Below, in pieces: positions 62,493-64,000 of a DNA stretch of 64,000 bases. A program made the position numbers and the translations under genes. Within the stretch, counting starts at the first letter, position 1. The number at the start of each line of letters is the position of its first letter. Where the stretch lies: assembly GCF_004379255.2 (NCBI RefSeq), contig NC_056038.1, positions 11,260,729 through 11,324,728 on the forward strand, in the 5' to 3' direction. This DNA is from Salvia splendens. Its lineage: Eukaryota > Streptophyta > Magnoliopsida > Lamiales > Lamiaceae. The notes under the pieces were generated by a model. The model did not search any database, was not told the origin of the DNA, and was given only the letters and a program-made list of their open reading frames with translations.

Positions 62493-62690
62493 AAAAACGC
62501 CAACACGGTCGGCGTTTTACAATTAAGTGTAACACGCCCACTTGGTTGGCGTATTTAAATAAAAAACGCCATCAATGTTGGCGTGTTTAGCAATATAGAA
62601 ACGCCGAAAAAGATTGGCGTGTTTAAGAAGTGTAAAACGCTAAGGTGGATGGCGTCTTTATGTAAAACGCCAACATGGATGGCGTTGTAT
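62493..62690. repeat. Array of six short palindromes (AACGCCA..TGGCGTT)
   Basis: Six hairpin-forming units of about 22-25 bp start near 62495, 62532, 62563, 62600, 62634 and 62664, with a mean spacing of about 34 bp. Each has arms of the type AACGCC / GGCGTT around a variable centre (for example AACGCCAACACGGTCGGCGTT and AACGCCATCAATGTTGGCG). The spacers are short, AT-rich and unrelated. No flanking inverted ends or target duplication were identified. It is not a CRISPR array: the locus is a plant nuclear one, the units are too diverged, and the spacers are only about 10 bp. Confidence 0.85.
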
Positions 62691-62890
62691 ACTTTGCATT
62701 CTGGGATGACGTTTCAATTCCAACTCAATCACCATTTTACTTCTACACTGCTGCTACTGATTTTTGAGGTAATCTCTCTTTTCTCTCTCTCTATTGTTTA
62801 TACAACATACACATGTTTTTATCGGCGACTGTGCGTGTGTAGTTTTGCTGTGTTTGTGTTAAGAGGCTCCTGCTCTTGACGTGGATATCC

Positions 62891-63230
62891 TGACCAATTC
62901 CTCCAAGTAACACTCATTCCGGCGTCTTCAACAAGAAGATCAGCGGCTGAAACAAAATCTGGCGCGAAGATTCACTCTTCGTCGGCAGAATGCAAAGGTT
63001 CAAAGTATTACGCAATTCCTTGGGCAAAATAATATTCTTCATTCATAAGATTTTCGGAACAATGAAGAGCCCTATTTATAAGCTATGGACCCTAGGGTTG
63101 GTTCGACCTATCCTAATTACGTCGGGAAAGAACCAACAAAGAAAACCCGACGGAAAATAAAAGAAAATAAAGTATTTTCCATAATAACTAAATAACTCCC
63201 AAAAATAATAAAATAATCAAAAAAAGACTC
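62891..63230 (-). repeat. Probable 3' LTR of a chromovirus (boundaries uncertain)
   Basis: Directly downstream of the polyprotein stop on the minus strand lies non-coding sequence with a TATA-like element (TTATAAATAGGGC on the minus strand, 63073-63085), as expected in an LTR promoter. The far edge TGACCAATTCC (62891) could be the inverted CA end. No second LTR is in the window, so the limits cannot be tested. Confidence 0.4.
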
Positions 63231-63243
63231 TAACTAAATCTAA

Positions 63244-64000
63244 CTAGCTAAGGAATCGGTTGGGAGGCTTCAACCGATCTCTCGGCCTCAACTTCCTTCC
63301 CTCCGGAGCTGCGCTCGCCGGAGCCTGCGTATCTCCCTCCGTATCTTCCTCATCCTCGGCTGTCTGTACCGTCGTCTGCTCGCAACCCGACTCCTCTGCT
63401 ACGATCTCCGTTGTCGGCGGGGCGGGTACATCGGGTGCATTCGTAACAACTCCCCCCCCCTTAGAGACGCCCTTGTCCTCAAGGGCAATATCTGGAAATC
63501 GCCTTCGAATCTCCGCCAATGGTTCCCACGAGGGTGACTGTGTTCCATCCGACCAACGCACCAAAACATGCTCCGTCGCCTCACCGTCATGCCACATCGT
63601 CTGTGACCCCAGAATGCCCACCGGGTGAGCAATGGGTCTGCTCCCACTAAACGCGGCCGGCAGGGGTACCACCTCGTCGCCTGCCACGAACGCCCGCAAT
63701 AAGCTGACATGAAAAACATTATGCACGCGGCTGCCCTCGGGAAGGCGTAGCTTGTATGCCACCGGACCTATCTTCTCCATAATCTCAAAAGGTCCGTAAA
63801 ATCGCTTCGCCAATTTAGAAGAAACCGGTTTTGCGACCGAATGCTGTCGATAAGGTTGTAACTTCAACCACACAAAGTCCCCCACCTCGAACTCAATATG
63901 ACGGCGGTGTTTATTTGCCGTCGCGGTCATTCGCTGTTGTGCCTTAAGGAGATTGCGGCGGAGATCCACCAAAAGGGCGCCACGCTCCCTAATCAAATCA
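63244..64000 (-). CDS. Chromodomain Ty3-gypsy polyprotein, C-terminal end (partial)
   Basis: Open to the right edge of the window. From the N-terminal side: the end of the integrase catalytic region, then the GPY/F module (VGDFVWLKLQPYRQHSV, KRFYGPFEIMEKIGPVAYKL, HNVFHVSLL), then a chromodomain-like segment (VLVRWSDGTQSPSWEPLAEI, RRFPDIALEDKG), then an acidic Ala/Pro-rich tail ending LKPPNRFLS. This is the C terminus of a chromovirus pol, whose chromodomain is thought to guide integration to modified chromatin. No stop interrupts the visible 250 residues, so the element may be intact. The family within chromoviruses was not determined. Confidence 0.9.
   Translation of the reverse strand, partial: DLIRERGALLVDLRRNLLKAQQRMTATANKHRRHIEFEVGDFVWLKLQPYRQHSVAKPVSSKLAKRFYGPFEIMEKIGPVAYKLRLPEGSRVHNVFHVSLLRAFVAGDEVVPLPAAFSGSRPIAHPVGILGSQTMWHDGEATEHVLVRWSDGTQSPSWEPLAEIRRRFPDIALEDKGVSKGGGVVTNAPDVPAPPTTEIVAEESGCEQTTVQTAEDEEDTEGDTQAPASAAPEGRKLRPRDRLKPPNRFLS

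Noticed and set aside
62493..62690. CRISPR-like appearance of the regular palindromes
   Set aside because: The repeats are diverged, the spacers are about 10 bp, and the setting is a plant nuclear genome with introns and plant transposons.

Overview
ORGANISM. This is nuclear DNA of a flowering plant, most likely a eudicot. It has widely spaced genes with many GT-AG introns, a plant-only gene set (COBRA-like GPI protein, plant augmin subunit 5, plant FURRY homologue), and plant transposons: Athila-type Ty3-gypsy, Stowaway, Tourist and hAT MITEs, TRIM. Non-coding DNA is very AT-rich. The sequence alone does not fix the family; an asterid such as Lamiales is only a guess. LAYOUT. (1) 1-12.9 kb: the 5' two-thirds or less of a FURRY/cell-morphogenesis gene on the minus strand; 14 coding exons were resolved, and the 3' end lies left of the window. 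One intron carries a 946-bp fold-back element. (2) 12.9-14.0 kb: a roughly 1-kb inverted repeat made of CA/GT-rich minisatellite, then a SINE-like element. (3) 16.6-24.6 kb: complete 10-exon augmin subunit 5 gene (minus) with two Stowaway MITEs and a TRIM carrying a nested hAT MITE in its introns. (4) 24.9-32.3 kb: non-autonomous DNA transposons and two decayed Myb/SANT-like transposon ORFs. (5) 33.4-36.4 kb: complete RING-H2 E3 ligase gene (plus). (6) 37.4-39.5 kb: complete COBRA-like gene (minus), convergent with the RING gene. (7) 42.5-45.4 kb: complete mitochondrial carrier (SLC25) gene (plus). (8) 47.0-57.5 kb: a transposon nest in which a young, gag-less Athila-type retrotransposon (48425-56577, perfect 5-bp target duplication) sits inside a Tourist-like element that also carries a Stowaway. 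(9) 58.1-60.9 kb: complete 10-exon eIF3m gene (minus). (10) 62.5-62.7 kb: an array of six short palindromes. (11) 62.9-64 kb: the 3' end of a chromodomain Ty3-gypsy element running off the right edge. HOW THE GENES RELATE. These are conserved single genes rather than an operon-like unit. Several act in cell shape, microtubules or cell wall (FURRY, AUG5, COBRA), but the grouping probably reflects ancestral gene order. All exon models were read by eye from splice sites, kept in frame across every junction, and compared with remembered family sequences; no alignment was run. The main unexplained structures are three separate clusters of short GC-rich palindromes (in the fold-back element, the Athila LTRs, and at 62.5 kb) and the CA/GT mirror repeat upstream of FURRY.
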